Source of the DNA: Beaufortia kweichowensis
Taxonomy: Eukaryota > Chordata > Actinopteri > Cypriniformes > Gastromyzontidae
DNA: 64,000 nucleotides
Assembly (NCBI GenBank): GCA_019155185.1
Contig: CM032808.1
Span: 2,910,492-2,974,491 of the forward strand
Direction: 5' to 3'
Shown here: in pieces, positions 36,290-46,289 of the stretch
Layout: each line of letters begins with the position of its first letter
Numbering within the stretch: the stretch's first letter is position 1
Notes under the pieces: model-generated
What the model saw: only the letters and a program-made list of their open reading frames with translations
Database searches by the model: none
What the model was told of the DNA's origin: nothing
Position numbers and translations under genes: made by a program

Positions 36290-38398
36290 AGCCTCTAGAT
36301 TGGTGGAAAAGGTTGGCAAGATAGCATTAATCTTATATCCCATGACGATACCTTTATGAAGTTCCATCAGAACAAACCCTGGTCTATCCTACAAAGTTTG
36401 TCCATCTGAAAGTTTTTGTAGCTGCCCAATAGGAATCAGAGGACATCGCTGTAAACACCTTGTTCTTACTGATTTGCTGAATGAACATGATTCTCAGAAG
36501 TTTCCTTCTTTGAATTATCAAATAAACACACATGCTAGTGTAATTAAGCAAAGAAGCTTTACTCCATTCTGTGCATTGACACAAAAAGAGGTAGATGTAA
36601 AAAAGTTTATGTAATGAGAGGATTTACCACACTTCTGCAACAACATTTCAGTGTACCTGTTGTACATACTCTTACAATGAGAAATGTGCTTGCCTTCTAC
36701 TAGCATGTGAATTATTTGATGTCATAACAAGAGATGTACCTACTTTGTGGCAAGAAGACATGTCAATGCAGGTAAATGTGAACACTGCAGCAAACCACTC
36801 TAAACCTGAAGTGCAGAAGTTAAATGAAATACTGAGACTGTGCAGAAATGGCCGAACATTCCTCAGCACATTAGCCAGCAAATTAAAACCTGCATGACAG
36901 TGTAACAAATGCCAGTGTGACTGGAACAGCATTTACAGCTGTAACTACAGATTTGACAAGAAAGATAAGACCATTGTTTCCACACAGAGCAAAAAAACAT
37001 GAAACGAAAATATAGAAAGAATTTCAAAAGATCGACTAACTAATTTATAAGAATGAATGTAGATATGAACAAAAACAACTAAGGCACTGTAACAATGTAA
37101 AATATACATTTAAAATTAACTTGCTACATGTAAGTGTGCATATGAGAAAGGAAGTGAAAGAGACAGCTGTTTTTGGTAAATATATATATTTACATGTATT
37201 ATTTTAAAGCAAATTTTTAATTGTAAATACAGCATGAAGTAAAACATGAACGTTTAACATTACTCTACTGTCTGAATGTGTTCTCTAACAGTGATATGTT
37301 ATATATTTAAATCAATTAACTGTAAACAATTAACTGAGATGACAATGTTTGTAACAATTTAACATCCATTTATTATTGTTCTGTTCACTGGTTCAGTGTA
37401 CCTCTACTTAAACTGACTGATTAAAATGAGATGACAACATCTAGAACTTGTGGTCCAAATGAATGCTGCCAACAGACTGAACTGTGATTCCTCTCCCAGT
37501 TTGTCCCTCAGGAGGCACTGGAGAGTGCAGAGTATATATTCCTGTAAACATAAATGGACAGATTTGTAAGCAAGAAGCAAGTTTTAAAAAACTCCATATG
37601 GGAAAGCAACTTACTTTTGTAATGTCTGCCTCAGCACTGGGAACACTCATGCCTAGGTTTTGCATGACGCCTTAAAGCATGGCTCCCAGCTTCTGGGCTA
37701 AATCTGTGGCCTCCCTTCACTGAGAGCAGAGAAGATGCTTATTTTTGTCTTGGCTTTTTTGATTGGCCGTTGTTCTCTGAGCTCCTGAGGGAGATCCTCT
37801 TTCTGAACCTTTGGGTTAACCAAAATGTTTTTGAAAATGTTTTGTTCTGTAAAAGTATAGCAAATTGCTATAAGGTTTAGAGTATATACAAAACCTAATA
37901 AGGCTCCTCTAACATGTTGTTGGACATGTTTTCTGCCCTGATTCTTCTGTTCAGTTCATCTTGAGTGACTGTGTACTTTCTTTTGGTGCCTGGCACTGAC
38001 AGCCTTCCCAGAACTGTATAGTTTCTTCCCTGGGTTGTTTTGTCTCTTCTCTTCCTTAGGCATGTTTTCTTCCTCTCACCTTCTATTTTTCTTTTTCTTG
38101 GCTATTTTTTCCTCTTGCCCTCTCGTCAACCATTTGCTCTTCTTCACTTCTCTTTCTTCTGCTTTGTTTTCCTCTGCTTCACTTCCCTTGTGCTGCATAA
38201 GCAAAACTTATCACCAGTCAATTACTGGTCAATCACCAGTATTACAAGATTCATTTAGCACAATTTAAATACTTATCATCTGCCATATCAAAACATCAGA
38301 AAGTTATGCTTGTGCACCCTATGCTGTATTTAAAATAACTTCCTACATTTTAAGAAAATAGTTTAAAAATAATAATTTTATGAGGAAAATAAATGCAC
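36290..38398. other. Interior of the giant transposon between its two convergent genes
   Basis: Left part (to about 36900) probably holds the decayed C-terminus of the transposase, including the SWIM-like Cys cluster. The remainder is AT-rich with no supported exon and is where the two convergent genes should terminate. Confidence 0.5.
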
Positions 38399-38910
38399 CT
38401 TCTAAACTACTTTGCATTTTGTCCCTGATCTGTGCACGCCTTGAAAATGCATCGGCCAGTGTAAACCAGGATGTACAGTCAAGCTCATTGATGAGTTCTT
38501 TGGGAGTATCCTAGAGGAAGGAATTGAAACATAAATCATTTGTTTTCTTTTTGTGACATGCACAGTACCATGATTTTACCTTTTACTTTCAGAAGTTACC
38601 TTCAGAAAATTCTCTGCAAAGAGTAATACAAATATGCCGCACTCAGAGGTGTTTCCTTGCTGTTGAGGTACCCTCAATTTCAGGCCTGGCATAGACTCTG
38701 CAGAAAATATCCGGGGTGTTTTTCTTGTGTTTTTCCACATTTCTGTTAAGTAACTGAAGGAGAAAAAAAACACCTTATTAAATGCATCTCTATGACAGCC
38801 ACATTTTATTGAACTTTTTGTTAAAGCATATCTTTGTAACTCTTTGTTTAGCCAAACAGAAGGCACTTTGTATCACTTTAACAGCGGTTACTTTACAAAA
38901 TTAACAGGAC

Positions 38911-39277
38911 TGTTACGGTGCTGGGTGGAAGAGACCAGGACAACAAGGAATAACGTTCACAAGTACCTTTTACTGGTATATTCCAACACAGAGAAGTTCC
39001 AAATACACGAAATAATCAAGGTTCCAGATGACAGGATACAATCACCAGAGAGTTAACCCACGCAACCACATAAGGTAGACAGAAAACAACACCACATAAA
39101 ACAACAACGACCGACAGAGAATAAAACAAAAGGCAGACTTTAAATAACACAAGCAATACAGCAAAACTGATAACAAACAGGTGCGGGTGATAATCAAATG
39201 AACGTGCTAACAAGATTACAAAATGGTGAACAGGTGCAATATGAAAAAACAAAGTCCAAACAGACAGAATCGTGACA
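38911..39277 (-). repeat. 3' LTR (left) of the AAKMA element
   Basis: 367 bp, nearly identical to 43389-43762. Confidence 0.9.
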
Positions 39278-39350
39278 GTTCCCCCCTCCCCCCGGTAGGC
39301 GCGTCCTCGCGCCGGAAGATCCACGGAAGAGGGAGAGGGAGGCGGGGTGG

Positions 39351-39530
39351 GTGCTCGGGGTCAGGAGGCTCAGGATCAGGAGGCTCGGGGTCAGGGTCAG
39401 GAGGCTCGGGGTCAGGGTCAGGAGGCTCGGGGTCAGGATCAGGAGGCTCGGGGTCAGGGTCAGGAGGCTCGGGATCAGGATCAGGAGGCTCGGGGTCAGG
39501 GTCTGGAGGCTCGGGGTCAGGATCAGGCTC
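39351..39530. repeat. VNTR block 1 in the AAKMA element (GGCTCGGGGTCAGG units)
   Basis: Units of 18 bp (GGAGGCTCGGGGTCAGGG and variants) and longer combinations recur about ten times. The plus-strand Gly-Ser open frame here is an artefact of the repeat. Confidence 0.9.
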
Positions 39531-39894
39531 TGGCGCCGCTTGTGGCGGCTGTGACCGCTCTAGGGCTGACTAACTCGGTGGCGGCTGGGACTCTGACCGC
39601 TAGGGTGCAGGCTGTGGCGGTTGCTTGACCGCCGGGTGCAGGCGGCAACGAAGACTGTGGCATGGCGGGCGTGCCGCTGCCTGGCTAAGACTGTGGCTGG
39701 CGGCGCAGCCTCTGGCGAAGACTGTGCTCATGGCGGCCGGCCTCTGTAATGAACTGGTATGCATGGGCAGGCGGCCGCTCTGGCGAAGACTGTATGGCAA
39801 GCGGCCGCTTCCATGGGCAAGCAAGGGACTCCAGAAGCCGGGGAACAGGGGACTCAGAAGCGCCGGGAACAGGGGACTCAGAAAGCCGGGGAAC

Positions 39895-40172
39895 AGGGGC
39901 CCTAGGAGGAGACAGGAACTGGGGACTTAGGGGAGACAGGAACCAGGGGACTCCAGGGGAGACAGGAACTGGGGACCCAGAGGAGACAGGGACTGGGGAC
40001 CCAGAGGAGACAGGGACTGGGGACCTAGAGGAGACAGGGACTAGGGACCTAGAGGAGACAGGGACTGGGGACCTAGAGGAGACAGGGACTGGGAACCCTA
40101 GAGAGGAGACAGGGACTGGGGACCTAGAGGAGACAGATACTGGGGACCTAGAGGAGACAGGGACTCATCACT
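39895..40172. repeat. VNTR block 2 in the AAKMA element (GACAGGGACTGGGGACC units)
   Basis: About ten imperfect units of 24-30 bp built from GGAGACAGGGACTGGGGACC and AGAGGAG. Confidence 0.9.
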
Positions 40173-40857
40173 AAAAGATCTACCACCTCCTGTGTGGAAA
40201 CCAATCGACATGAATCTCCTGTCACTGGAGGCCCAGAACTGCCCACAGTTGCTGCATGCTGGCCCTGGATCGCTAGATGCAAAACCCTCTGGCTGGCGAA
40301 GTCTACCCCACCAAGGCAAAAGCTCTGCATGTCCACAGGGACCGGCTGGCAGGCTGACTGGAAACTAGGCGTGTGGAACTAAGCTTGGAATACGTAGGGG
40401 AACCAAAAGCTAGCTGCCTAAATGTTCCCTGAGATTGGAGGGAGCCACCAAAACCCCCACTCGTGACCTGAGAGGAAAGCGACTAGAGCCTGCAGCAAAG
40501 TAGTGCCAGAACTGCCCTGAGAGCTTGCAACACTAGTCTGCTGAGACTGCGGGAGATAACCACTGCATGCACTACTATCTCCCCGAGAGGACACAAACTG
40601 AGCAGATGTGCCCGTTTGAGGCCCAATCAGTGAAGTTGGCGAGTACTGGCTATAAAACCTGGATCACTTGTGGACTGACTAGAACCTAGCTGTGAGGAAC
40701 TAAACTTGGAAGGAGATCCAAGAGCAAACTGGCTAAAGGTACCTCGAGACGGAACAGGGCCACTGAAACTACTAGCGCCTCCTACAGTAGTGCTAGAAAC
40801 ACCCTGAGGACTTGCGTACACATTGATGGCCAGGCTGGAAGTTTGGAATGTGATGGA

Positions 40858-42612
40858 TTAAGAGTCTCCAAAAGAGCTAACCTGAAAACAAGCAAGGGTA
40901 CCAGTATAAGCACCACTTCCTCCCTGGGGAGACACAAACTGACTGGAAAGTCCCGTTTGGGGTGATGTAACAACTTGTGCAACTGGTCTATATAACCCCT
41001 GATTGCTCCCAGATTGGGTAGAAACATCTTGGGGTGAAGTTACTGCAACATTTACATACCCTGTAGCAGAAGCAACTTGAGCAAACACACCTCGAGACTT
41101 GGGACGAGAGAGGCTCTTATAACTACTTCCTGTCTGCACCGGGGAACAACTAGAAATTGCAAACCTTGTCCGTGACTGACTTGGAGGAATGACTGGAAAC
41201 ACCCTGGTGTCACTTGAGGGCTGGCCAAACCCTTCTACAGGTGAAGCCCTAAGCGTACTAAGGGTCACTGAACTACATGAATGCAGGGTAGGGATTGCTT
41301 GAGATGACAGAGGGAAGCAACTGGAGGGGGCGACCATATGAGCGGAGTTTGGGGAATCTAAGACAGAGTCTGGGAATTCGGGGGAATCTATGACAGGGTC
41401 TGGGAATTCTGAGGAGTCTAAGAAACAGTCTGGGAACTTTGGGGCTTTTAAAACAGAAACTGGGAACTCGGGAAACTCTAGGGCGGAGTCTGGGAACTCG
41501 GGAAACTCTAGGGCGGAGTCTGGGAACTCGGGAAACTCTAGGGCGGAGTCTGGGAACTCGGGAAACTCTAGGGCGGAGTCTGGGAACTCGGGAAGCTCTA
41601 GGGCGGAGTCTGGGAACTCGGGAAGCTCTAGGGCGGAGTCTGGGAACTCGGGAAGCTCTAGGGCGGAGTCTGGGAACTCCGGGGCGGAGTCTGGGAACTC
41701 CGGGGCGGAGTCTGGGAACTCCGGGGCGGAGTCTGGGAACTCCGGGGCGGAGTCTGGGAACTCCGGGGCGGAGTCTGGGAACTCCGGGGCGGCCCTCTGG
41801 ACCGGAACATAGGACTCTGGATCGGCCATCTTGGCCGTGGCGAAATACTCAGCGGCGGCTATCTTGGCCGGAACATGACTCTTGGAAACGGCCCTCATGG
41901 CCGGGACAGGACTCTCGGAAGCGGCCCTCATGGCCGGGACAGGACTCTCGGAAGCGGCCCTCATGGCCGGGACAGGACTCTCGGAAGCGGCCATCTTGGC
42001 CGGGACTTGACTCTCGGAAGCGGCCATCTTGGCCGGGACTTGACTCTCGGAAGCGGCCCTCATGGCCGGGACAGGACTCTCGGAAGCGGCCCTCATGGCC
42101 GGGACAGGACTCTCGGAAGCGGCCCTCATGGCCGGGACAGGACTCTCGGAAGCGGCCCTCATGGCCGGGACAGGACTCTCGGAAGCGGCCCTCATGGCCG
42201 GGACAGGACTCTCGGAAGCGGCCCTCTTGGCCGGGACTTGACTCTCGGAAGCGGCCCTCTTGGCCGGGACTTGACTCTCGGAAGCGGCCATCTTGGCCGG
42301 GACTTGACTCTCGGAAGCGGCCATCTTGGCCGGGACTTGACTTCGGAAGCGCCATCTTGGCCGGGACTTGACTTTCGAAGCGGCCTCTTGGCCGGACAGG
42401 ACACGGGGAGCCACCATCTTGGCAGCGCGAACTCCTGGGAGGCCATCGTGGGCCACCGCCAGAACCCTGGGGAGCGGCCATCTTGGCCGTGACAGAACAC
42501 GGGGGAGCGGCCATCTTGGCAGCGTCAGAACCCTGGGGAGCGGCCATCGTGGCCACGTTGGAACCCTGGGGAGCGGCCATCTTGGCCGTGACAGAACACT
42601 CGGGGCGGCCAT
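40858..42612 (-). CDS. AAKMA-element repetitive protein (584-residue open frame)
   Basis: This is the longest open frame in the window. From its N-terminus it reads through degenerate CATGGCCG-type repeats, then many copies of an 11-residue unit such as PAKMAASESQV or PAMRAASESPV, then 7-residue PEFPDSA units with 12-residue variants, and a Ser/Thr/Gln-rich non-repetitive C-terminus. No known fold is recognised. Lysine in AKMA alternates with Arg in AMRA. It lies where a Gag or Gag-Pol protein would be expected. The open frame may be kept by selection, or may simply survive because the repeat units are multiples of three. Function unknown. Confidence 0.5.
   Translation of the reverse strand: MAAPSVLSRPRWPLPRVPTWPRWPLPRVLTLPRWPLPRVLSRPRWPLPRVLAVAHDGLPGVRAAKMVAPRVLSGQEAASKVKSRPRWRFRSQVPAKMAASESQVPAKMAASESQVPAKRAASESQVPAKRAASESPVPAMRAASESPVPAMRAASESPVPAMRAASESPVPAMRAASESPVPAMRAASESQVPAKMAASESQVPAKMAASESPVPAMRAASESPVPAMRAASESPVPAMRAVSKSHVPAKIAAAEYFATAKMADPESYVPVQRAAPEFPDSAPEFPDSAPEFPDSAPEFPDSAPEFPDSAPEFPDSALELPEFPDSALELPEFPDSALELPEFPDSALEFPEFPDSALEFPEFPDSALEFPEFPDSALEFPEFPVSVLKAPKFPDCFLDSSEFPDPVIDSPEFPDSVLDSPNSAHMVAPSSCFPLSSQAIPTLHSCSSVTLSTLRASPVEGFGQPSSDTRVFPVIPPSQSRTRFAISSCSPVQTGSSYKSLSRPKSRGVFAQVASATGYVNVAVTSPQDVSTQSGSNQGLYRPVAQVVTSPQTGLSSQFVSPQGGSGAYTGTLACFQVSSFGDS
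41450..41790. repeat. VNTR block 3 in the AAKMA element (39-bp and 21-bp units)
   Basis: Seven near-perfect ~30-bp units (CTGGGAACTCGGGAAACTCT with GGGCGGAGT) are followed by about six 21-bp units (CTGGGAACTCCGGGGCGGAGT without its middle). They encode the PEFPDSA repeats on the minus strand. Confidence 0.85.
41870..42390. repeat. VNTR block 4 in the AAKMA element (33-bp units)
   Basis: About fifteen 33-bp units with GAAGCGGCCCTCATGGCCGG or CATCTTGGCCGG followed by GACAGGACTCTC. Units are multiples of three, so frame is kept. Confidence 0.9.
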
Positions 42613-43020
42613 CTTAGTCGCTGGCAGAGAACTCGGGCGGGCGCCATCTTAGCCGCTGCAGAACTCTCGGGCGGCGGCCATCTTAGCCGCTGCAGAACTC
42701 TCGGCGGCAGCCATCTTGACCCAGCTGCAGAACTCTCGGCGGCGACCATCTTGATTCGCGGGCAGAACTCTCGGCGGCGCCATCTTAGCCGCTGCAGAAC
42801 TCTCGGCGGCTGGCCATCTTAGCCGCTGCAGAACTCTCGGCGGCAGCCATCTTAGCCGCAACAGAACTCTCGGCGGCACCATCTTAGCCGCTGCAGAACT
42901 CGGGCGGCGGCCATCTTAGCCGCTGTGGCAGAACTCTCGGCGGCGGCCATCTTGGCCGCGGCAGAACTCTCGGCGGCAGCCATCTTGACCGCGGCAGAAC
43001 TCTCGGAAGAGGCCATCTCA
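42600..43020. repeat. AAGATGGC-rich degenerate repeat block
   Basis: A ~33-bp unit GGCGGCCATCTTAGCCGC plus TGCAGAACTCTC repeats about twelve times. On the minus strand each contains AAGATGGC and would code for SSAAAKMAA in some frame. Frame slips between units. Confidence 0.85.
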
Positions 43021-43300
43021 ACCAGACGGCGGAGGGGGTGGCACCCACAACTGGCCAACACCCAATCCATACATGCCTCCAAGCCTCCAGACGGCCCCAT
43101 CCGGATAACTTGGCCCATGACGCCGTCAAGGTTGAGCCCCACAGGAACAGACGCCTCTGGTGGTCTTGGGGAGCCCCCGAGGCCATCCCACAGACGCGAA
43201 GCAGAGGGTGTATGCCTCGACTGACTCCTCCTCCTGACCCCGACACATGAGAGGCTTTGGCGGAGTGGCCTCCATACCTGGTGAGAGTGAGGGAGAGTGA
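43000..43300 (-). pseudogene. Gag-like N-terminal remnant of the AAKMA element
   Basis: Overlapping minus-strand frames contain MEATPPKPLMCRGQEEESVE, then LDGVMGQVIRMGPSGGLEAC and LASCGCHPLRRLVEMASSE, spread over three frames. It resembles the degenerate capsid-like segment of other fish LTR element proteins, with indels. Weak call. Confidence 0.4.
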
Positions 43301-43388
43301 GAGAGAGAGAGGGAAACAAAACAAAAACAAAAGGCAAAAAGACAAAAAACAGACAACTCTTCACGCCTGTGTTTTGGGTCGGTCGTAC

Positions 43389-43762
43389 TGTTACGGTGCT
43401 GGGTGGAAGAGACCAGGACAACAAGGAATAACGTTCACAAGTACCTTTTACTGGTATATTCCAACACAGAGAAGTTCCAAATACACGAAATAATCAAGGT
43501 TCCAGATGACAGGATACAATCACCAGAGAGTTAACCCACGCAACCACATAAGGTAGACAGAAAACAACACCACATAAAACAAACAGCGCAACTCGACAGA
43601 GAATGAAACAAAAAAAGGCAGACTTTAAATAACACAAGCAATAAAGCAAAACTGATAACAAACAGGTGCGGGTGATAATCAAATGAACGTGCTAACAAGA
43701 TTACAAAATGGTGAACAGGTGCAATATGAAAAAACAAAGTCCAAACAGACAGAATCGTGACA
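43389..43762 (-). repeat. 5' LTR (right) of the AAKMA element
   Basis: 374 bp, pair of 38911-39277, differing by a few substitutions and small indels. Confidence 0.9.
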
Positions 43763-44549
43763 AGGACAGCTAAGAAACTAAGATTATTGTTCACATATCA
43801 TCAACTTTTGAAGCTTGCTGATATCAAATTGAATTATAATTTTACCCTCTTACTGTTGTAATGTTTTACAACATGTAATGTATGGTTTAAGAAGACTTGG
43901 ATAAATGGTTAACAGACTACAACTTTGCAACTTTTCATCACAGCTAATCCTGTGGGTTTTTGTACATGCTATATGGAGCTAAAAAGCCAACATACTTATA
44001 ATTGTCACTTTAAAGTAATGACTAATCCCATGTAACCATTTCAAAGTCCTCCTCTGTTTTCCATAGAAGAAAGGCATGCATGTTTAAAACAAAACATTCT
44101 CAAGAAATGTGAGAATTTTTGTGCTGTATTTACATAAAACTGAACCAACCTTCGAATGTTTTCGAACACATCCATGCTGTTACACACTTGCTCAGATTGG
44201 GAGTCTAGCATTTAAAATGCAAGGCCTAAACACAACTGATTAAACACTGAAAATTGTATAATAATATTATAAATGTTTGGTAAAAGGACTAAAAGTTGCA
44301 CAATTATTTCATAGCAGGGGTAACAGCCAAATGTAATTACCCCAATGTAACATACATATTTACCTCCTCATTTGCACCAATTTTTCAGCCTGGCCCTTTG
44401 ATGTGTTGCACTTCTTCGCTTCCAGGGAAGCACACAATCATGAGTCTCCAGTGGTTTCTGAAAACATTAGACAGTAGACAATATAAGTAAGATAAGTTTT
44501 GATAATTGCATATGTGCCATACACAGTGCTATTATTTGTAGCAACCCAT

Positions 44550-45060
44550 AATGTAATAACTCAAGCATAATGTAAAACTACACATAATTTAATAAGTATT
44601 ACATTATTATTGTAATAAAATGTTCATAATGTAATCATTTTCTCAAAATGTAATATCTTGAGCTCATAATGTAATAACAATTTTTACATTATAAGAAATG
44701 TATTACATTATAAACTCAACAAAAATATGTAATATTTTCATAATTGTAATAGCTTTTAAAACAAAAAAACATTAGTATTCCCTTACAGATATAAGAAGAA
44801 TAAAAAGAAAGCCAACAGTTTCAAAGGTAACTTCGCAAGCTTGGCCCCTAATAATAATGAATTACGAGTGCATTATGTTTAATAAAAATATGAGAATAAT
44901 AATACTAATAATAATTGCATGAATATTTAAATGTTGAATTTTAAATGTTGAAAATTTTATTACATTTTGAGAAAATTATTACATTATGAACATTGTATTA
45001 CAATAATATTATAATATTTAAATTGTGTGCAGTTTTACATTATGCTGTTATTTTATTATA
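44550..45060. mobile_element. MITE-like inverted-repeat element in an intron of the Ulp1-like gene
   Basis: The left arm (about 44550-44663) contains GCATAATGTAAAACTACAC and TTCATAATGTAATCATTTTC. The right arm (about 44945-45060) is its inverse (GTGTGCAGTTTTACATTATG). Arms of about 110 bp flank ~280 bp of AT-rich DNA without coding. Confidence 0.7.
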
Positions 45061-46289
45061 ACCACTTAATATGCCACTTCCTTTATTATAAACATTTATA
45101 TTGATATGTAATATGAAAAGTACATTCAACTGGTTATTGCATAATAAACCCCAATAGGTGTTGTTACTGAGAATCAACAGACTGCAAGAAGGTGTGACTG
45201 ACCAGTCATATTTCAGCTGTGTAATAAGTAATAACAACCAGTAAATAATGTAAAGTTCTCACCCAAGAGCATTCTCGACTATCAAAAGATAGTGCTTTTG
45301 AAAAGTCCTCGTGTTTTTGTCCAGTTGACTTAACACCTGAAAATCCACTACAATTGCATAGATGACATGAAAACATATGATTAATTTTTTCAATATGATT
45401 CAATATATAACTAAAAAGAGTACATGGATTCTTCAAAGCCCATGCAACATAAGATACTGTAGCATGATCATCTACAAACATATAAAGAGAAACTTAAATG
45501 TAAATTAAATGAATTTAATCATTCCTTTATATGAATTGAATGATCTTTCTTAACATATCAGTAACTCCTACCTGTTTTCAATTTAGTGTAAAATGCACTG
45601 GGTAGATCAAAGATTTCCGCTTTTATGACGTCCTAGTTCATCATGAACAGACCTAGAAAGATTTAGTAGATAATTATTCCTAATAACATTATGAATTGCA
45701 ATTTTATGATGCTTTAAAAGAATTACCTCAATACAACATCAATGACAATGTCATTCAGCCACATTCCATCTTCTAATGTTGCAAGTGACTCTTTGTCAAT
45801 AAAGGCACAATAAAGGACCCTCAAAGGAAAATTACAAAAAAATGTTGTACAAATGTTACAATAAGTCAGATTTCTGATTTATATACAGACAATATTTAAA
45901 TTGTATTTTAATATCTTAATATTGTTTAATGCTTACCCTTTATCTTCCTCCATAGATGAACGCTGTCTGTGCAAAGAAGAAAATTAATGTTAACATTAAG
46001 AAATTTAAATTGGTTTCATCCAGTGATAATCAAAAATGAGAGAAAACTTCATCTTATTGAATGTTCTATAAGGAATGATGGTCCGTGGGTAAACAAAATA
46101 CATTTTATTATTATTATTAATTATCATTATTATTTTTATTTAAATACAATGATTGATAGTTTTTATATTATGTTATAGTCTTATATTAGATGTATATAAG
46201 GAATTAAGTTAACAAAAGATATTTCATTTTCTCTTTAATTATTACAATATAGTAACAGGTCACAGTTTGTCTTTTTATTATTATTTCTG

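Larger units (their letters stand above)
29260..36290 (+). pseudogene. MULE-type transposase (SWIM-finger kind), split and decayed
   Basis: Likely exons: 29260-30101 continuing at 35140-35212 across an LTR insertion, 35282-35378, 35459-35530 (weak), 35839-35988 and 36117-36288. Features in order: a DNA-binding-like region (KVKNDWLSHKIIVQRTSKEH), first catalytic Asp block (VIFLDATHCVNQYNFPLYTL, then GHGVPVAF), second block FMVDKDMCEINALRKVFPES with LLCWYHV, then DHWLEIGHTWSDFGR and LGGIRNRRLDDLI. This DATH / VDKD / CWYHV pattern is that of MULE DDE transposases related to ZSWIM proteins. A Cys-rich SWIM-like stretch (CTCCTYSYNEKCAC) lies near 36660-36710. Lesions: early stops near 29330, TGA at 29828-29830, and the LTR element inserted at 30101. 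It should move the element by binding its terminal repeats. Confidence 0.82.
38911..43762 (-). mobile_element. LTR retrotransposon with AAKMA-repeat coding region, 5-bp duplication AGGAC
   Basis: Direct repeats 38911-39277 and 43389-43762 begin TGTTACGGTGCTGG and end ATCGTGACA. AGGAC flanks both sides (38906-38910 and 43763-43767). A polypurine tract (inverse of GTTCCCCCCTCCCCCC) sits beside the left LTR, so transcription runs right to left. The 4.1-kb interior has a gag-like start near 43260-43000, then long low-complexity tandem repeats. No reverse transcriptase, RNase H or integrase motif was found, so it is non-autonomous. It sits in an intron of the Ulp1-like gene. Confidence 0.88.
38399..45960 (-). 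pseudogene. Ulp1/C48-like cysteine protease carried by the giant transposon
   Basis: Minus-strand exons: ATG at 45953-45951 (MEEDK, donor after 45937), 45819-45727 (GVLYCAFIDKESLATL, then LEDGMWLNDIVID), 45652-45572 (FDLPSAFYTKLKT), 45336-45263 (TFQKHYLLIVENALG), 44457-44364 (NHWRLMIVCFPGSEE), 44225-44150 (MLDSQSEQVCNSMDVFENIR), 38753-38600 (LRVPQQQGNTSECGIFVLLF) and 38510-38399 (ELDCTSWFTLADAFSRR). This is the Ulp1/SENP fold order: WLND, then catalytic His in NHW, Asp in LDS, Gln and Cys in Q...ECG. Such enzymes cleave SUMO or related modifiers. Lesions: a frameshift in the 81-nt exon, TGA after the CFPG exon motif, and a one-base insertion before LDS. An LTR element and a MITE occupy introns. 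Confidence 0.8.

Noticed and set aside
40858..42612. A host mucin-like gene
   Set aside because: The frame lies wholly between paired LTRs with a target repeat, so it belongs to the element.
41390..42652. Several long plus-strand frames rich in Gly, Ser, Arg
   Set aside because: Shadows of the in-frame repeats of the minus-strand AAKMA coding region; the LTR and polypurine tract show that transcription is on the minus strand.
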